Positions 62,356-64,000 of a stretch of DNA of 64,000 nt are shown here, one piece after another. The stretch spans positions 46,903,403 to 46,967,402 of the forward strand of contig CM064492.1 of NCBI GenBank assembly GCA_032716605.1, given 5' to 3'. Below the pieces are notes generated by a model. That model was not told the origin of the DNA, made no database searches, and worked only from the letters and a program-made list of their open reading frames with translations. This stretch comes from Paralithodes platypus (taxonomy: Eukaryota; Arthropoda; Malacostraca; Decapoda; Lithodidae). The position numbers were made by a program, and so were the translations under genes. Each line of letters begins with the position of its first letter. The stretch's first letter is position 1.

Positions 62356-64000
62356 ATTTATTAGTGGCCCCTCCATCATTGACGAACATGCCTATTACAT
62401 AAGGCATCCTCTTCAAACACTAATCCGCCGTAGTTTTGAATCTACCGCGCAGAGCATTTAAAATCTGAGGAGCCTTCATCATGAGTGCACGCGACCTCAC
62501 TCATGGCTTCAGTCATTATGAATTGGGTTCTCACTACGAAAAAACTTCGTAAAAAATAAAAACAAAAAGAAAATAAGAATAACTATCCAATAAGCTTTCC
62601 ATCATATCGTGGATGTACTTGTGTGGATCTTTGACCAGACGTTGATTCACGCGTCATTCTTCCTTCACTGCCTTCTCTGCTATGCGCTCAACCTGCCCGG
62701 ACGTGTCTCCCCACGCTCCGCTGGTTCCGCATTTGCTGCGTCCCTAGTGAGTTTTTTCTCATTTGTTTACTCCGGGATGTATCGAGTAAGGTTAGGATAT
62801 GTGTAGCAGGAGTCCTGGGCTGGTTGCCCGCAGTGCAGTGTATTTTGGGTCGTGTGTTTGGGGCATCTATTTCGGATGTACCCTCGTGGTCCTGTTGTGG
62901 ACATGTGATCTTTTCACAGTTTAGTTAGCTTGTGATGCAGGCGGCTTTCATTACGCGTTATTTTATGCTGCCTCTTATCGTTCTGATGAGGTAAGCTGTG
63001 CTTCTGACATTCCCAGCGTATTTTTCTTCACTTAGTGAATTTTTTTCTGGGTCCCGAGTCAGTCTTCCCTTAGTCGGAAGTCTTTACTACAGTGGTGTGT
63101 TGGCGGTGGTTCCTGTTGTGATATTTCCAGTGTTTGTGTTTATATTTCAACTTTTCGTATGCCGTCTGCTTAGGCCTAGCCAGCCGCTCGTAGCTTTGCC
63201 ACATGTACAAGTGTTATTGTTTATTTTATAAATATGTCCTACTGTGTCATGTGTATCCTGGTTTAGTTGTGTATTGGCTAATTCCACGGACTATGTTTGT
63301 TTCCAGACACAGCAGCTAATCCAGTCTTGAAGGTGGGGCAGTTGGGTCCAGGGCCTTGGGTGGAATGGGAGGCAGAGGCTCAAAACTTTGCGACCACATT
63401 TACTTCCAAAACTTCCCACCAGATCCCTCAAGAAACTCATTCTTGGTTCTCCATGCCAGTGTGTTCTGCCGGCGGAGTCCCTTCAGCCTTGTTTTCTTTC
63501 TTAGCTGCCCCTAAAATTAATCTCTGTGAACTAAAAGAACCTTTCACTACCCCTACCTCAACTCACCTAGAACGAGAATTTAGGCTAAGGGGAAAAGCTT
63601 TTCGCCTGTTCTCTCAATACATAGTGTCTCAACAAATAGCAAAGTCTTTGCTCCGGTCCACTCAGGCAATCGCAGACGCGGATGCCAGACGATCGGTTGA
63701 ATTGTCCCGGCGACTGCTTCTTCAGTCGTCAATCCAATCTTTGGGTGACATCCGCACCGCCTTGCTTGAGGCGGTACGAGCGAGACAGGACCTCAGAATG
63801 TCCTTGGTCCGCAAACTGCCTGATCGCATTGCGAATCAGGTGGTCATGTCACCAGTGCTCACTCCCTCTTTAATGACCCCTGACGTGTGGAGAACGGTGT
63901 TCAATATGGCCCAGGCCTTTAAACACAGTCCCACCCCTTCTAAGAAACCTGCCTTTAACTTCCCCAAACCCAGGCCAGTCGCTAAGGCTCAGCCGGGGGG
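62356..64000 (+). mobile_element. DIRS-A copy 2, internally deleted, runs off the window
   Basis: 62356-63303 matches DIRS-A 33719-34674 at high identity, including the left terminal repeat and the CCCTA/GTGAGT donor. At 63303/63304 it jumps to the equivalent of 37577 in gag, deleting about 2.9 kb (rest of leader, all of the gag N-terminus). The preserved gag part continues to the window edge, corresponding to 38273 of DIRS-A. The rest of the element is presumably outside the window. Confidence 0.92.
63306..64000 (+). pseudogene. DIRS-A copy 2 gag C-terminal part
   Basis: The frame starting at 63306 is open to the end of the window without a stop, reading DTAANPVLKVGQLGPGPWVE, ETHSWFSMPVCSAGGV, LEREFRLRGKAFRLFSQYIV and LLEAVRARQDLRMSLVRKLP. 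It is nearly identical to DIRS-A gag from 37579, with a handful of substitutions (for example a Gln to Arg-type change after SLV). It lacks the N-terminal half and has no natural start, so it is a deletion derivative. The absence of stops suggests the deletion is recent. Confidence 0.85.

Overview
The window looks like a repeat-dense, gene-poor stretch of an arthropod nuclear genome, most likely a decapod crustacean. The reasons are the mixture of elements (DIRS tyrosine-recombinase retrotransposons, I/Jockey-, CR1- and RTE-type LINEs, piggyBac, pogo/Tigger), short TTAGG/CCTAA runs of the arthropod telomere type, and TAGGCCTA-rich low-complexity DNA. The species assignment is inference. I see no complete host gene, no rRNA or tRNA, and nothing bacterial. 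Nearly every long open frame belongs to a transposable element, and almost all are broken.

Layout. 1-528: RTE LINE fragment (minus), interrupted by the 5' end of a DIRS element (529-1182), which is cut at TTAA by a piggyBac element (from 1183; transposase remnant 1380-4218). The AT-rich sequence downstream of piggyBac is split by two large insertions. The first is an I-type LINE (4473-12708, minus, 13-bp target duplication) that itself carries a TA-flanked MITE (5325-6084) and a TTAA-flanked MITE (11253-11732). The second is a DIRS element, DIRS-B (12864-21271). 21272-22780 holds short-repeat DNA, followed by one candidate host exon (22781-22925). A CR1-like LINE (22972-25370) is split by a foldback pogo-type MITE. 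Next come a CR1/L2-type tail (25609-25905), an RTE LINE (26121-29330) and a decayed DIRS, DIRS-C (29331-32460), itself interrupted near 30330-31769.

32497-33718 and 42447-42948 are the two halves of one LINE copy (family LINE3) split by an 8.7-kb DIRS, DIRS-A (33719-42446). DIRS-A keeps inverted ends, an internal complementary region, gag, RT/RNase H and an intact 457-codon tyrosine recombinase. 45928-49862 is a fuller LINE3 copy sitting in a tandem repeat; it carries a 2A-like ribosome-skipping motif before a PHD finger. 50400-55600 contains LINE fragments, a 58-bp tandem repeat, a piggyBac-type MITE, a Harbinger-like MITE and palindromic tandem repeats. 55605-58612 is a pogo/Tigger transposon with a minisatellite tail. 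58615-62350 is a complex of direct and inverted repeats, and 62356-64000 is the start of a second, internally deleted DIRS-A copy that runs off the window.

The main value of the window is its record of nested insertions. Several insertions can be read to the base because an empty copy or an interrupted reading frame is available: DIRS-A in LINE3 (no target duplication, with the circle junction kept in the internal region), DIRS-B (shared CAA), and two MITEs in the I-type LINE whose removal reconnects the frame. The DIRS leaders also show likely introns and a phased set of 14-bp palindromes.
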